A DNA stretch of 64,000 nt from assembly GCF_002379585.1 (NCBI RefSeq), contig NZ_DFUE01000090.1:1-64000 (forward strand), written 5' to 3'. Within the stretch, counting starts at the first letter, position 1; each line of letters opens with the position of its first letter. The translations under genes were made by a program, and so were the position numbers. Shown here in pieces: positions 1 through 9,639 of this stretch. This stretch comes from Pseudomonas sp. UBA4194. Its GTDB lineage: Bacteria > Pseudomonadota > Gammaproteobacteria > Pseudomonadales > Pseudomonadaceae. The notes beneath the pieces are model-generated. The model did not search any database, had not been told where the DNA came from, and was given only the letters and a program-made list of their open reading frames with translations.

Positions 1-127
1 GCATGGCTCGACGCCTGCGACTCACCCCGCGTCCACCCCTGCTGCTCCGGCAGCCACCCCCAACCGCTCGGCGCCTGCCACGCAACCGCGTAGCACCGCG
101 CCGGCCACGAACAGGGAGAGGCAATAA
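1..127 (+). CDS. mreC: MreC C-terminal tail (partial)
   Basis: The last 41 codons of a gene that enters from the left edge; the TAA stop (125-127) overlaps the ATG of mreD by one base. The visible residues are almost entirely Pro, Ala, Thr and Ser, ending in a short charged stretch (NRERQ). MreC is the inner-membrane, periplasm-facing scaffold of the rod-shape elongation machinery, and a low-complexity Pro/Ala tail after the folded beta domain is common in Pseudomonas. The assignment rests on position directly before mreD; the conserved MreC domains lie outside the window. Confidence 0.8.
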   Translation, partial: HGSTPATHPASTPAAPAATPNRSAPATQPRSTAPATNRERQ

Positions 128-621
128 TGGTGGGTACTCGCGCCAGAAGCGGTAACGGCTGGGTGATCTGGCTGACCTTCGTGGTTGGCCTTCTGCTCAG
201 CGTTTCACCCATGCCGCAGTTCATGGAAATCCTGCGTCCGCTGTGGCTGGCGCTGCTGCTGTCGTTCTGGTGCCTGGCCGTGCCGCACCGCGTCGGCATG
301 ACCACCGCCTGGGTGCTGGGCCTGGCCGAAGACGTGTTGTACGGCACCCTGCTGGGGCAGAATGCCTTGATCCTGAGCCTGATCACCTTCCTGATCCTGT
401 CTCTGGCGCAACGCATGCGCAATTTCCCGATGTGGCAGCAGTGCCTGGTGATCCTGGTGGTATTCGGCCTGGCGCAACTGGTGCAGCTGTGGCTCAGCGC
501 CCTGACCGGCAACCGCCAACCCACCTTGGCCCTGCTGCTGCCGGCCCTGATGAGCGCCTTGCTCTGGCCGTGGGTCAGTTACCTGCTGCGCGGCCTGAGA
601 AAACGCCTGGGCATCAACTGA
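127..621 (+). CDS. mreD: Rod shape-determining protein MreD
   Basis: A 164-residue, very hydrophobic protein with about five membrane segments, the usual size for MreD. The central stretch G-L-A-E-D-V-L-Y-G (about residues 65-73) matches the family's conserved D-x-x-x-G region in the second half of the membrane domain. MreD sits in the inner membrane with MreC, RodA and PBP2 and helps guide lateral wall synthesis. Its start codon overlaps the mreC stop (TAATG), so the two are translationally coupled; maf and rng follow in the same direction and probably share the transcript. Confidence 0.95.
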   Translation: MVGTRARSGNGWVIWLTFVVGLLLSVSPMPQFMEILRPLWLALLLSFWCLAVPHRVGMTTAWVLGLAEDVLYGTLLGQNALILSLITFLILSLAQRMRNFPMWQQCLVILVVFGLAQLVQLWLSALTGNRQPTLALLLPALMSALLWPWVSYLLRGLRKRLGIN

Positions 622-658
622 CTGGCCCGCACGCCGGCCCGACAAGGAGAGGCTCCCC

Positions 659-1246
659 GTGACACGACTCTACCTGGCTTCCGGTTCTCCCCGCCGCCGT
701 GAACTGCTGACGCAGATCGGCGTGCCCTTCACCGTGGTAACCGCCCCGATCGACGAAACCCCACACCCGAGCGAAGCGCCCGAGCACTACGTTCAGCGCA
801 TGGCCATGGAAAAAGCCCGTGCCGGCTGGCAGAGCCTGGCCGAGCCCAGCGATGCACTGGTGCTCGGTGCGGACACTGCTGTGGTGCTCGACGGCAGGAT
901 TCTTGGCAAACCCGTGGACCAGGCCGATGGGCTGGCCATGCTCACCTCGCTGGCGGGTCGCAGCCATCAGGTCATCACCGCCGTGGCGCTGTTCGATGGT
1001 CAGCAGCACCAGACGCTGGCCGAGTCCGCGGTGGTGACCTTTCGCCAGATCTGCGTCAATCAGGCGCGTGCCTATTGGGCCAGCGGCGAACCGGCGGACA
1101 AAGCGGGTGGCTATGCTATCCAGGGCCTTGGCGCAGTATTCGTAGAAAAGGTCGAAGGCAGTTATTCTGCGGTAGTGGGCCTAGGCCTCTACCAGACGGC
1201 CCTGGCCCTGGAGCGCAACGGAATCGCTTGCTGGCAGGCCGTATGA
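659..1246 (+). CDS. maf: Maf/YhdE-type nucleoside triphosphate pyrophosphatase
   Basis: A 195-residue protein starting with GTG (659), preceded by an AAGGAGAG ribosome binding site at 644-651. The N-terminus carries the Maf signature S-G-S-P-R-R-R-E-L-L (residues 8-17), and G-A-D-T-A-V (about residues 69-74) provides the catalytic aspartate. Maf proteins hydrolyse dTTP, UTP or modified nucleotides to the monophosphate and are linked to septum formation. The start of the sequence is closest to the YhdE branch (dTTP/UTP). The position between mreD and rng is the standard gammaproteobacterial order. Confidence 0.95.
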   Translation: MTRLYLASGSPRRRELLTQIGVPFTVVTAPIDETPHPSEAPEHYVQRMAMEKARAGWQSLAEPSDALVLGADTAVVLDGRILGKPVDQADGLAMLTSLAGRSHQVITAVALFDGQQHQTLAESAVVTFRQICVNQARAYWASGEPADKAGGYAIQGLGAVFVEKVEGSYSAVVGLGLYQTALALERNGIACWQAV

Positions 1247-1306
1247 CTCGCGGTGGGAACACGCCGCCCTCATTACAATAAAGACACCAGGAACGAGAAC
1301 CCAGCC

Positions 1307-2764
1307 ATGAGCGAAGAGATTCTGATCAACATCACGCCGATGGAATCGCGCGTGGCCGTGGTAGAAAACGGTGTCCTGCAAGAAGTCCACGTCGAGCGCA
1401 CCCAGCGCCGCGGCATCGTCGGCAATATCTACAAAGGCAAAGTGGTGCGCGTGCTGCCCGGCATGCAGGCGGCGTTCATCGACATCGGCCTGGACCGCGC
1501 CGCCTTCATTCATGCCTCGGAAATCTCGGTCCGTGAAGGTTCGGCGGTGGAAACCATCAGTGCGCTGGTGCACGAGGGCCAGAGCCTGGTGGTGCAGGTG
1601 ACCAAGGACCCGATCGGGTCCAAGGGCGCGCGCCTGACCACTCAGCTGTCGATCCCTTCGCGCTATCTGGTGTATATGCCCCGCACCAGTCATGTCGGCA
1701 TTTCGCTGAAGATCGAAGACGAGAACGAGCGCGACCGCCTGAAGAAGGTAGTGGCCGATTGCGTCGAGCAGGAAGGCATCAAGGAAGTCGGTGGGTTCAT
1801 CCTGCGCACCGCCGCCGAAGGCGCCGGGGCCGATGAAATCCTCATGGACATCCGTTATCTGCGTCGCCTCTGGGACCAGATCAACGCCCAGATCAAGACG
1901 GTCGGCGCCCCTACCGAAATCTACGAGGACCTGGGCCTGGCCCTGCGTACCCTGCGCGACCTGGTCAACCCGAAGATCGAAAAGATCCGCATCGATTCCC
2001 GGGAAACCTTTCAGAAGACTACCCAGTTCGTCGCCGAGCTGATGCCGGAAATCGCCGATCGCCTGGAGCACTATCCCGGCGAGCGGCCCATCTTCGACCT
2101 GTACGGTGTGGAAGACGAGATCCAGCGGGCGCTGGACCGCAAGGTTCCGCTCAAGTCCGGTGGCTACCTGGTGGTCGATCCCGCCGAGGCCATGACCACC
2201 ATCGATGTCAACACCGGCGCCTTCGTCGGCCACCGCAATCTCGAAGAGACCATCTTCAAGACCAACCTGGAAGCGGCTACCGCCATTGCCCGGCAGCTGC
2301 GCCTGCGCAACATCGGCGGCATCATCATCATCGACTTCATCGACATGGAAGATGAAGAGCACCAGCGCCAGGTGCTGCGCACCCTGGAGAAGCAGCTGGA
2401 GCGCGACCACGCCAAGACCAACATCATCGGCATCACCGAACTCGGTCTGGTGCAGATGACCCGCAAGCGTACCCGCGAGAGCCTGGAGCAGGTGCTGTGC
2501 GAGCCCTGCCTGTGCTGTCAGGGGCGCGGCAAGCTGAAAACGCCGGAAACCATTTGCTACGAGATTTTTCGGGAAATCCTGCGTGAGGCGCGCGCCTATC
2601 AGGCCGAGGGCTACCGGGTGCTGGCCAACCAGAAAGTGGTGGACCGATTGCTCGACGAAGAATCGGGCAATGTGGCCGAACTCGAGGCGTTCATCGGCCG
2701 AACCATTCGCTTCCAGGTCGAGTCAATGTATTCCCAGGAACAATACGACGTGGTGCTGCTCTGA
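1307..2764 (+). CDS. rng: Ribonuclease G
   Basis: A 485-residue endoribonuclease of the RNase E/G family that matures 16S rRNA 5' ends and degrades some mRNAs. I chose the ATG at 1307 (M-S-E-E-I-L-I-N), which matches the family N-terminus; a GTG 54 bases upstream would add a tail with no family character. Features in order: S1 RNA-binding domain (about 35-125), the catalytic region with D-V-N-T-G (about 303-307) and D-F-I-D-M-E-D (about 344-350), and the zinc-link cysteines C-x-x-C-x-C-C-x-G-x-G (about 399-408). It lacks the long C-terminal scaffold of RNase E, which identifies it as RNase G. Confidence 0.97.
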   Translation: MSEEILINITPMESRVAVVENGVLQEVHVERTQRRGIVGNIYKGKVVRVLPGMQAAFIDIGLDRAAFIHASEISVREGSAVETISALVHEGQSLVVQVTKDPIGSKGARLTTQLSIPSRYLVYMPRTSHVGISLKIEDENERDRLKKVVADCVEQEGIKEVGGFILRTAAEGAGADEILMDIRYLRRLWDQINAQIKTVGAPTEIYEDLGLALRTLRDLVNPKIEKIRIDSRETFQKTTQFVAELMPEIADRLEHYPGERPIFDLYGVEDEIQRALDRKVPLKSGGYLVVDPAEAMTTIDVNTGAFVGHRNLEETIFKTNLEAATAIARQLRLRNIGGIIIIDFIDMEDEEHQRQVLRTLEKQLERDHAKTNIIGITELGLVQMTRKRTRESLEQVLCEPCLCCQGRGKLKTPETICYEIFREILREARAYQAEGYRVLANQKVVDRLLDEESGNVAELEAFIGRTIRFQVESMYSQEQYDVVLL

Positions 2765-2834
2765 ACCCACTAGCCGTTCGATTCGACACCTTCATGCCCC
2801 AGGTTGACGCCGCGCGTCGCGGGGGCATGCCGAC

Positions 2835-5800
2835 ATGGCCCGCCTGACCGGTTTCATCGCGGGTTTGGCGCGTTGGGGCCTGGGGCTGTGCGCCTTGTTG
2901 CTGATCCTGCTGGCGCTGTACGTCAGTCTGGGCCGCCAGTTCATTGGGTTGGTGGCTGAATACGACGCCGAGGTCGAGGCCAAGGCCTCGGCAGCCCTGG
3001 GCATGCCGGTCAGCATTGGCAGCCTGGAGGGCCGCTGGAGCCGCCTGGCGCCAGTGATCCTGGCCCATGATGTGACCGTGGGGCAGGGCGCCAGCGCCGT
3101 GCGTCTGGACCAGGTGCGCGTATTGCCTGATGTGTGGGGCAGCCTGCTGGCGCGTGCACCGCGCATCGAGCATCTGGAGGTCAGCGGATTGCAGGTAGCC
3201 CTGGCCGAGGACGCAGCGGGCAAGTGGTCGCTCAAAGGCCTGCCCAGCCGTGACGACAAGCCGTTCGACCCCGAGCAGACCCTGCGCCAGATGCAGCAGG
3301 TCCATCGGCTCTCGGTGCTCGACAGCCAACTGACCCTGCAACCGTTCGAGCATGAGCCCATGACGCTCACCTACGTGGGCGTGAGCCTGCGCAGCGGCGC
3401 TTCCAGCCAGCGTCTGGACGTGCGTCTGAACCTGCCCGACGGTCAGCCGCTGGCGTTCAACCTGGCCACCCGCATCCGCGCCGAGCGCTGGCGCGAGGGC
3501 TCAGCCAAGGCCTACCTGAACCTGCCGCAGAGTGACTGGGCCCAGTGGCTCCCGGCCAGATACACCCAGCGCTGGCGCGTCGAGGCGCTCAAGGCGGGCG
3601 GCGAATTCTGGCTGGACTGGGCAGATGGCACCGTACAAAGCGCCGTCACCCGGCTCAACGCCCCGACGTTGCGCGCCGCGTACGCCGAGCGCAAGCCCTA
3701 CGCCATTGACGACTTGGCACTCAATGCCTGGTTCCAGCGCAATGCCGAAGGCTTCGACCTGAACCTCAGCTCCCTGGCCATGACGCTGGGCAAGGATCGC
3801 TGGGAAAGCCATGTGGCGCTCAGGCAATCGGCTGCCAGTGATGGCCACGAGGAGACCTGGCACGTGCAGGCCGATCGCCTCGACCTGACCCCGATCACGC
3901 CGCTGCTCGATGCCCTGATACCGCTGCCGGAGAACGTAGCGCCTGTGGTGGACGGTCTGAAGGTCACCGGGGCGCTGCGCAACGTGCTCCTGGACATCCG
4001 CCCCAAGGCCAGCGGGGACCAGCGCCTGAGCTATGCCGCCAACCTGGAGAAGGTAGGCTTCAATGCCTATCATGGCGCGCCAGCGGCCGGTAATGTCAGC
4101 GGCAGCCTGAGCGGCAATCTCGGCCAGGGCGAACTGCGCCTGGCCACCGACGACTTCATGCTGCACCTGGACCCGATCTTCGATAAGCCTTGGCACTACC
4201 TCAAGGCCAATGCCCGCCTGAACTTCAAGCTCGATCAGCAAGGCTTCACCCTGATCGCGCCCTACATCAAGGTGTTGGGCGAGGAGGGTCAGGTGGCCGC
4301 TGACTTCCTTATTCGATTGCCGTTCGATCATGATGTCGAACCCTATATGGACCTGCGCGTCGGCCTGGTGGAGGGCGATGGCGCCTACACCAGCAAATAC
4401 CTGCCTGAAGCCCTGAGCCCGGCGGTCGACCAGTGGCTGCGCACCGCGGTCAAGCAGGGCGCAGTGGAACAGGGCTATTTTCAGTATCAGGGTTCCCTCG
4501 CCAAGGCCGCGCCGGCCCATTCGCGCAGCATTACCCTGTTCTTCAAGGTCCACGACGCGGTGCTGGCCTTTCAGCCCGGCTGGCCGGAGGCCCGCAAGGT
4601 GGACGGCAACGTCTACATCCAGGATGGCGACGTGCGCATCGAGGCCAGCAAAGGCCAGATCCTCGATACCCAGGTCAGGGATGTCTCGGTCACCGTGCCC
4701 CATGTCCCCCTGGGCGAGCCGAGCCATCTGTACGTCAAGGGCAGCTTCGACGGTGGTCTCGCGGACGGCCTGAAAATCCTGCAGGACGCACCCATCGGCA
4801 CGGACGAGATTTTCGCCGGCTGGGAGGGCGAGGGCCCGATCAAGGGCAAGCTGGATCTCGACGTGCCCCTGGTCAAGGGGCTGGAGCCCAAGGTGGTGGT
4901 GGACTTCAATACCGTCGGCGCACGGCTGAAGATCAAGTCCCCCGAGCTTGAGTTGAGCCAACTCAAAGGTGCGTTCCGCTTCGATTTCGACAAGGGCCTC
5001 AGCGGACAGGGCATCACCGCCCGCGCGTTCGATCGACCGGTCAATGCGCAGATCTTTGCCGAAGGCAAACCCGGCAGCCCCCGCACCCGGCTCACCGCCA
5101 GCAGCCAGATCGGCGTGAAGCGTCTGGCGGACTGGTTGCAGGTCAAGCAGGCGCTGCCGGCTTCCGGCGACATCGACTACCAGCTCCAGCTTCTGCTCGC
5201 CGGTAGCAGCAGTGAGTTGGCCGTGAATTCCAATCTCAAGGGGGTCAGCATCGATCTGCCGGCGCCGTTCGGCAAGGCTGTCGACGAGGCCCGCGACACT
5301 GCCTTTCGCATGAATCTGCAAGGGCCGGAGCGGCGTATCGACGTTGCTTACGCGGGCCTGGCCAGCTTTGTCTATGCGGCCCCGCCTGCCGCCCTGGCCG
5401 ATGGCCGTGGCGAATTGCTGATCGGCCAGGCCAACGCGCAACTGCCAACGGCCAAGGGCCTGCGCGTTCGCGGCACTTTCGAAACCCTGGACCTGGACCC
5501 CTGGCAGCAGCAGGCGCAGAACTACACCGGCGGCGATCCGGCAGGCAGTGCCAAGCAGGTATTGAACGAGGTCGATCTGCGGGTCGGCACCCTCAAGGGC
5601 TTTGGTCAGCAGCTGGATCAGGCCAGTGTCCAGCTCAAGCGCAGTGCCAGTGCCTGGAACCTGGCCGTGGCCAGTCAACAGATCACGGGCAAGGTGACGT
5701 TGCCCGATGCCAAGGGTGTGCCTATTGATGTCAACCTCGACACCGTGCGCCTGCCGCCCGTGGACCCGGACGCCATCAAACCCGACAATCCGGTCGAAGC

Positions 5801-6653
5801 GCCTGATCCGTTGGCCTCGGTAGACCCGCGCAAGATTCCGGCGGTGGACGTGAAAATCCTCAAGCTGTTGCAGGGTGATTCGTTGATCGGTGCCTGGTCG
5901 TTGAAGCTGCGTCCCACCACCAACGGCGTCGCCCTCAACGATCTCGACCTGGGCCTCAAGGGTTTGCAGCTGCAAGGTGCCGCTGGCTGGGAAGGCGCGC
6001 CGGGCGCTTCCAGCACCTGGTTCAAGGGTCGCCTGGAAGGCAAGAACCTGGCCGACGTGCTCAAGGCCTGGAATTTTGCGCCGACCGTGACCAGCCGCGA
6101 TTTTCACCTGGATGCCGACGGGCGCTGGCCGGGCTCGCCCGCCTGGGTGGGCCTCAAACGCTACTCCGGCAGCCTGGACGCTACCTTGCGTGACGGCCAG
6201 TTCGTCGAAGTGGAGGGGGGAGCGCAAGCCTTGCGGGTGTTCGGCCTGCTCAACTTCAACTCCATCGGCCGACGCCTGCGTCTGGACTTCTCCGATGTGC
6301 TTGGCAAGGGTTTGAGCTACGATCGAGTCAAGGGCTTGCTGGTGGCCAGTGATGGCGTCTACGTGACGCGCACGCCGATCACCATGGAAGGCCCGTCGAC
6401 CAACATTGAACTCAACGGCACCCTGGACATGGTCAACGATCAGGTGAATGCCAAGCTGCAGGTGGCGCTGCCGATCACCAACAGCCTGCCGATCGCGGCG
6501 CTGCTGGTGGGCGCTCCGGCGGTGGGCGGTGCGTTGTTTCTGGTCGATAAGCTGCTGGGTGACCGGGTGTCGCGGTTTGCCAGCGTGCAATACCGCATCG
6601 AGGGCCCGTGGAAAGATCCGAAGATGACGCTGGATAGACCCTTCGCCAAGTGA
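2835..6653 (+). CDS. yhdP: YhdP family AsmA-like envelope protein
   Basis: A 1272-residue protein with one N-terminal membrane anchor (about residues 14-34) and a long periplasmic body of repeating beta-rich units, the size and layout of YhdP (TIGR02099). It belongs to the AsmA-like bridge proteins thought to carry phospholipids between inner and outer membranes. The C-terminus has the usual AsmA-type motif region with F-G-L-L-N-F (about 1136-1141) and a final hydrophobic stretch. It follows rng and ends four bases into the preceding alternative start of the amidase gene, so rng-yhdP-amidase-tldD look like one operon. Confidence 0.93.
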   Translation: MARLTGFIAGLARWGLGLCALLLILLALYVSLGRQFIGLVAEYDAEVEAKASAALGMPVSIGSLEGRWSRLAPVILAHDVTVGQGASAVRLDQVRVLPDVWGSLLARAPRIEHLEVSGLQVALAEDAAGKWSLKGLPSRDDKPFDPEQTLRQMQQVHRLSVLDSQLTLQPFEHEPMTLTYVGVSLRSGASSQRLDVRLNLPDGQPLAFNLATRIRAERWREGSAKAYLNLPQSDWAQWLPARYTQRWRVEALKAGGEFWLDWADGTVQSAVTRLNAPTLRAAYAERKPYAIDDLALNAWFQRNAEGFDLNLSSLAMTLGKDRWESHVALRQSAASDGHEETWHVQADRLDLTPITPLLDALIPLPENVAPVVDGLKVTGALRNVLLDIRPKASGDQRLSYAANLEKVGFNAYHGAPAAGNVSGSLSGNLGQGELRLATDDFMLHLDPIFDKPWHYLKANARLNFKLDQQGFTLIAPYIKVLGEEGQVAADFLIRLPFDHDVEPYMDLRVGLVEGDGAYTSKYLPEALSPAVDQWLRTAVKQGAVEQGYFQYQGSLAKAAPAHSRSITLFFKVHDAVLAFQPGWPEARKVDGNVYIQDGDVRIEASKGQILDTQVRDVSVTVPHVPLGEPSHLYVKGSFDGGLADGLKILQDAPIGTDEIFAGWEGEGPIKGKLDLDVPLVKGLEPKVVVDFNTVGARLKIKSPELELSQLKGAFRFDFDKGLSGQGITARAFDRPVNAQIFAEGKPGSPRTRLTASSQIGVKRLADWLQVKQALPASGDIDYQLQLLLAGSSSELAVNSNLKGVSIDLPAPFGKAVDEARDTAFRMNLQGPERRIDVAYAGLASFVYAAPPAALADGRGELLIGQANAQLPTAKGLRVRGTFETLDLDPWQQQAQNYTGGDPAGSAKQVLNEVDLRVGTLKGFGQQLDQASVQLKRSASAWNLAVASQQITGKVTLPDAKGVPIDVNLDTVRLPPVDPDAIKPDNPVEAPDPLASVDPRKIPAVDVKILKLLQGDSLIGAWSLKLRPTTNGVALNDLDLGLKGLQLQGAAGWEGAPGASSTWFKGRLEGKNLADVLKAWNFAPTVTSRDFHLDADGRWPGSPAWVGLKRYSGSLDATLRDGQFVEVEGGAQALRVFGLLNFNSIGRRLRLDFSDVLGKGLSYDRVKGLLVASDGVYVTRTPITMEGPSTNIELNGTLDMVNDQVNAKLQVALPITNSLPIAALLVGAPAVGGALFLVDKLLGDRVSRFASVQYRIEGPWKDPKMTLDRPFAK

Positions 6654-6670
6654 CCGACATTGGAGGCTGC

Positions 6671-7522
6671 ATGTCCCTCGCCGTGATTCAGATGGTCAGC
6701 CAACCGGATGTGGCGGTCAACCTGGCCCAGGCTCGACGCTTGCTCGAGCAGGCGGCCGAGGCCGGTGCCCGGTTGGCGGTTCTGCCGGAAAACTTCGCGG
6801 CCATGGGGCGGCGCGACGTCGCCGAACTGGGGCGCGCCGAAGCCGTTGGGCAGGGACCGATACTGCCGTGGTTGAAACAGGCCGCCCGCGACCTCAAGTT
6901 ATGGATAGTGGCCGGTACCTTGCCATTGCCGCCGGCAGCAGTGCCGTTGGGCAAGGCATGTGCCTGTTCGTTGCTGATCGACGATCAGGGCCAGGTAGTG
7001 GCGCGCTACGACAAGCTGCACCTGTTCGACGTCGACGTGGCCGACAATCGCGGCCGCTATCGAGAGTCGGATGACTATGCCCACGGGCAACGGATCGTAG
7101 TGGCGGACACCCCGGTCGGTCGACTGGGCCTGACGGTCTGCTATGACTTGCGTTTCCCCGAGCTCTACAGCGCCCTGCGCGAGGCTGGGGCAGAATTGAT
7201 CACCGCGCCTTCGGCCTTTACCGCCGTGACCGGTGCGGCGCATTGGGATGTGCTGATCCGCGCGCGGGCCATCGAAACCCAGTGCTACATCCTGGCGGCG
7301 GCCCAGGGGGGTATGCACCCCGGCCCTCGGGAAACCTACGGTCATGCCGCGATTGTCGATCCCTGGGGACGCATCGTGGCCCAGCAGGCGCAAGGCGAAG
7401 CAGTATTGCTGGCCGAGCGCGACAGTACCGAACAAGCGTCCATTCGGGCGCGCATGCCGGTGGTCAGTCACCGGCGACTATTTGCGCAGGGCGCGTTGCG
7501 ACCTGCGAACAGCGCGGAGTAA
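6671..7522 (+). CDS. Carbon-nitrogen hydrolase (nitrilase family, Nit1/YbeM-like)
   Basis: A 283-residue nitrilase-superfamily amidase. The Glu-Lys-Cys triad is visible: L-P-E-N-F (E about 43), Y-D-K-L-H-L-F (K about 113) and V-C-Y-D-L-R-F (C about 157). The closest characterised relatives remove deaminated glutathione (Nit1/YbeM), a metabolite-repair reaction, but specificity cannot be read from the sequence. I chose the ATG at 6671 after GGAGG (6662-6666); a GTG at 6650 overlaps the yhdP stop and lengthens the protein by seven unconserved residues. It sits between yhdP and tldD with almost no gap. Confidence 0.9.
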   Translation: MSLAVIQMVSQPDVAVNLAQARRLLEQAAEAGARLAVLPENFAAMGRRDVAELGRAEAVGQGPILPWLKQAARDLKLWIVAGTLPLPPAAVPLGKACACSLLIDDQGQVVARYDKLHLFDVDVADNRGRYRESDDYAHGQRIVVADTPVGRLGLTVCYDLRFPELYSALREAGAELITAPSAFTAVTGAAHWDVLIRARAIETQCYILAAAQGGMHPGPRETYGHAAIVDPWGRIVAQQAQGEAVLLAERDSTEQASIRARMPVVSHRRLFAQGALRPANSAE

Positions 7523-7524
7523 AT

Positions 7525-8967
7525 ATGAGCCAGATGTTATCCACCGTCAGTGAACACCTGCTGGCCCCAGGCGGCCTGACCATCGACAGCCTGCAATCGG
7601 TGCTGGGCGAGTTGGCCGGCCCCGGTATCGATGCCGCCGACCTGTATTTCCAGGGGCAGATCTCGGAGTCCTGGGCGCTGGAAGACGGCATCGTCAAGGA
7701 AGGCAGTTTCAATCTCGACCAAGGTGTAGGCGTGCGCGCGCAGTCCGGCGAGAAAACCGGCTTTGCCTACAGCAATGCCATCACCCAGGATGCCCTGGTC
7801 CAGGCTGCCCGCGCAGCCCGTTCGATCTCCCGTGCCGGTCAGAACGGCCGGGTGCAGGCATTCAGCAGCCCGGCGATCACCGAGTTGTATGGTCCGGACA
7901 ATCCGTTGGAAGTGTTGACTCGGGCCGAGAAGGTCGACCTGCTCAAGCGCGTCGATGCCGCCACCCGAGCGCTGGACCCGCGTATTCAGCAGGTCACCGT
8001 GAGCATGGCGGGGGTGTGGGAGCGCATTCTGATCGCCGCCGCCGATGGCAGCCTGGCGGCCGATGTCCGGCCACTGGTGCGCTTCAACGTCAGTGTGATC
8101 GTGGAGCAGAACGGTCGACGCGAACGGGGTGGCCACGGTGGCGGCGGGCGTACCGATTACCGCTATTTCCTCGCCGAAGACCGCGCCATGAGCTATGCCC
8201 GCGAGGCGCTGCGCCAGGCACTGGTGAACCTCGAAGCCATTCCGGCGCCTGCCGGCACCTTGCCAGTGGTGATGGGCGCGGGGTGGTCCGGTGTGCTGCT
8301 GCACGAAGCCGTAGGCCATGGCCTGGAAGGCGACTTCAACCGCAAGGGCAGTTCGGCCTACAGTGGCCGCATCGGCGAAATGGTTGCCTCCAGCCTGTGC
8401 ACCATCGTTGACGACGGCACCCTGGCGGGCCGCCGTGGGTCCCTGAGCGTCGATGACGAAGGCACCCCCACCCAATGCACCACGTTGATCGAAAACGGCG
8501 TGCTCAAAGGCTATATGCAGGACAAGCTGAATGCGCGCCTGATGGGCGTGGCCTGTACCGGAAATGGTCGTCGTGAATCCTACGCTCACCTGCCGATGCC
8601 GCGCATGACCAACACCTACATGCTCGGCGGGCAGAGTGATCCGGCCGAAATCATTGCCTCGGTGAAGAAGGGCATCTACTGCGCCAACCTCGGCGGTGGC
8701 CAGGTCGATATCACCAGCGGCAAGTTCGTGTTCTCCACCAGCGAGGCCTACCTGATCGAAGACGGCAAGATCACCACACCTGTCAAAGGCGCGACACTGA
8801 TCGGCAACGGCCCGGAAGCGATGAGCAAGGTGTCGATGGTCGGTAACGATCTGGCGCTGGACAGCGGGGTAGGGACGTGTGGCAAGGATGGACAGTCGGT
8901 GCCAGTGGGTGTCGGCCAGCCGACCCTGAAGATCGATGCCATCACCGTAGGCGGTACGGGCGCGTGA
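7525..8967 (+). CDS. tldD: Metalloprotease TldD
   Basis: A 480-residue protein with the zinc-binding H-E-A-V-G-H motif (H-E-x-x-x-H, about residues 260-265) in the sequence L-L-H-E-A-V-G-H-G-L-E-G-D. TldD pairs with PmbA (TldE) to form a heterodimeric protease that trims unfolded peptides; in E. coli it matures microcin B17 and degrades CcdA. It begins three bases after the amidase stop. Its partner pmbA lies downstream at 9640 on the same strand, separated by an opposite-strand gene. Confidence 0.97.
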   Translation: MSQMLSTVSEHLLAPGGLTIDSLQSVLGELAGPGIDAADLYFQGQISESWALEDGIVKEGSFNLDQGVGVRAQSGEKTGFAYSNAITQDALVQAARAARSISRAGQNGRVQAFSSPAITELYGPDNPLEVLTRAEKVDLLKRVDAATRALDPRIQQVTVSMAGVWERILIAAADGSLAADVRPLVRFNVSVIVEQNGRRERGGHGGGGRTDYRYFLAEDRAMSYAREALRQALVNLEAIPAPAGTLPVVMGAGWSGVLLHEAVGHGLEGDFNRKGSSAYSGRIGEMVASSLCTIVDDGTLAGRRGSLSVDDEGTPTQCTTLIENGVLKGYMQDKLNARLMGVACTGNGRRESYAHLPMPRMTNTYMLGGQSDPAEIIASVKKGIYCANLGGGQVDITSGKFVFSTSEAYLIEDGKITTPVKGATLIGNGPEAMSKVSMVGNDLALDSGVGTCGKDGQSVPVGVGQPTLKIDAITVGGTGA

Positions 8968-9009
8968 GGACGTGCCGGGCAGGCCGAGCGGCCTGCCTGA
9001 AACAGCGGA

Positions 9010-9531
9010 CTAGCGTAAGCCCCGTTGGGTCTCGTCGAGTTCGCGGATGTATTTGAAGATCTTGCGCGTGGTGGCCGGCGGCTTGTTGTGGGCCGTCTCG
9101 TGCTGAGCCTGGCGAACCAGGTTGCGCAGGTGCTGACGATCGGTGTCCGGGTACTCGGCAAAAAACGCCTCCAGAACCTGATCCGGGCCTGCCACCAGGC
9201 GGTCGCGCCAGCGTTCCAGATTGTGGAAGCGCTCGTTGTACTGCCGGGTCGAGGCATCCAGTTGGTCCAGCAGCGCCAGAATGGCGTCGGTGTCCTGGTC
9301 GCGCATCAGCTTGCCGATGAACTGGATATGCCGTTTGCGGGCGATGTGCGCGGTGTGCTTGGAAGCATCGGCCAGTGCCCGGCGCAGCGCGTCGGTCAAC
9401 GGCAGCTTGGCCAGAACATCGGGCTTGAGGGTCGTGAGGCGCTCGCCCAGATCCACCAGCGCATGCAGCTCGCGCTTGACCTGAGTTTTGCTTTTTCCCT
9501 CGTCGAGGGAGTCGTCGTAAGAATCAACCAT
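9010..9531 (-). CDS. yjgA: Ribosome-associated protein YjgA/DarP
   Basis: A 173-residue, highly charged helical protein of the UPF0307 family, which binds late 50S assembly intermediates (renamed DarP in E. coli). I chose M-V-D-S-Y-D-D as the start (9531); five more codons are open upstream but are not family-like. Conserved stretches are K-S-K-T-Q-V-K-R-E-L near the N-terminus and F-K-Y-I-R-E-L near the end. It lies head-to-head with pmbA and tail-to-tail with tldD, an arrangement common in gammaproteobacteria. Confidence 0.93.
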   Translation of the reverse strand: MVDSYDDSLDEGKSKTQVKRELHALVDLGERLTTLKPDVLAKLPLTDALRRALADASKHTAHIARKRHIQFIGKLMRDQDTDAILALLDQLDASTRQYNERFHNLERWRDRLVAGPDQVLEAFFAEYPDTDRQHLRNLVRQAQHETAHNKPPATTRKIFKYIRELDETQRGLR

Positions 9532-9639
9532 GGGGGCAGTCCGCAAATAAACGCCGCCATGATAACCAGTCGGGGGCCGCTTGTCTGGCCCGGCCGTAGA
9601 TCGGCCTTAGCCGAAACAGGAATTTGAGTGGAGAACAGC

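Noticed and set aside
1253..1306. An upstream GTG start for rng
   Set aside because: The 18 extra residues are not family-like, and the ATG at 1307 begins exactly with the conserved RNase G N-terminus.
1181..2410. A 409-codon open frame opposite rng
   Set aside because: Antisense shadow with His/Asp/Gln-biased composition; rng on the plus strand has all RNase G motifs.
3501..6590. A very long open frame (about 1029 codons) on the minus strand opposite yhdP
   Set aside because: It is the antisense shadow of a GC-rich gene. Its translation is low in hydrophobic order, rich in Arg/Gln/His and resembles no protein, while the plus-strand frame is a clear AsmA-like protein.
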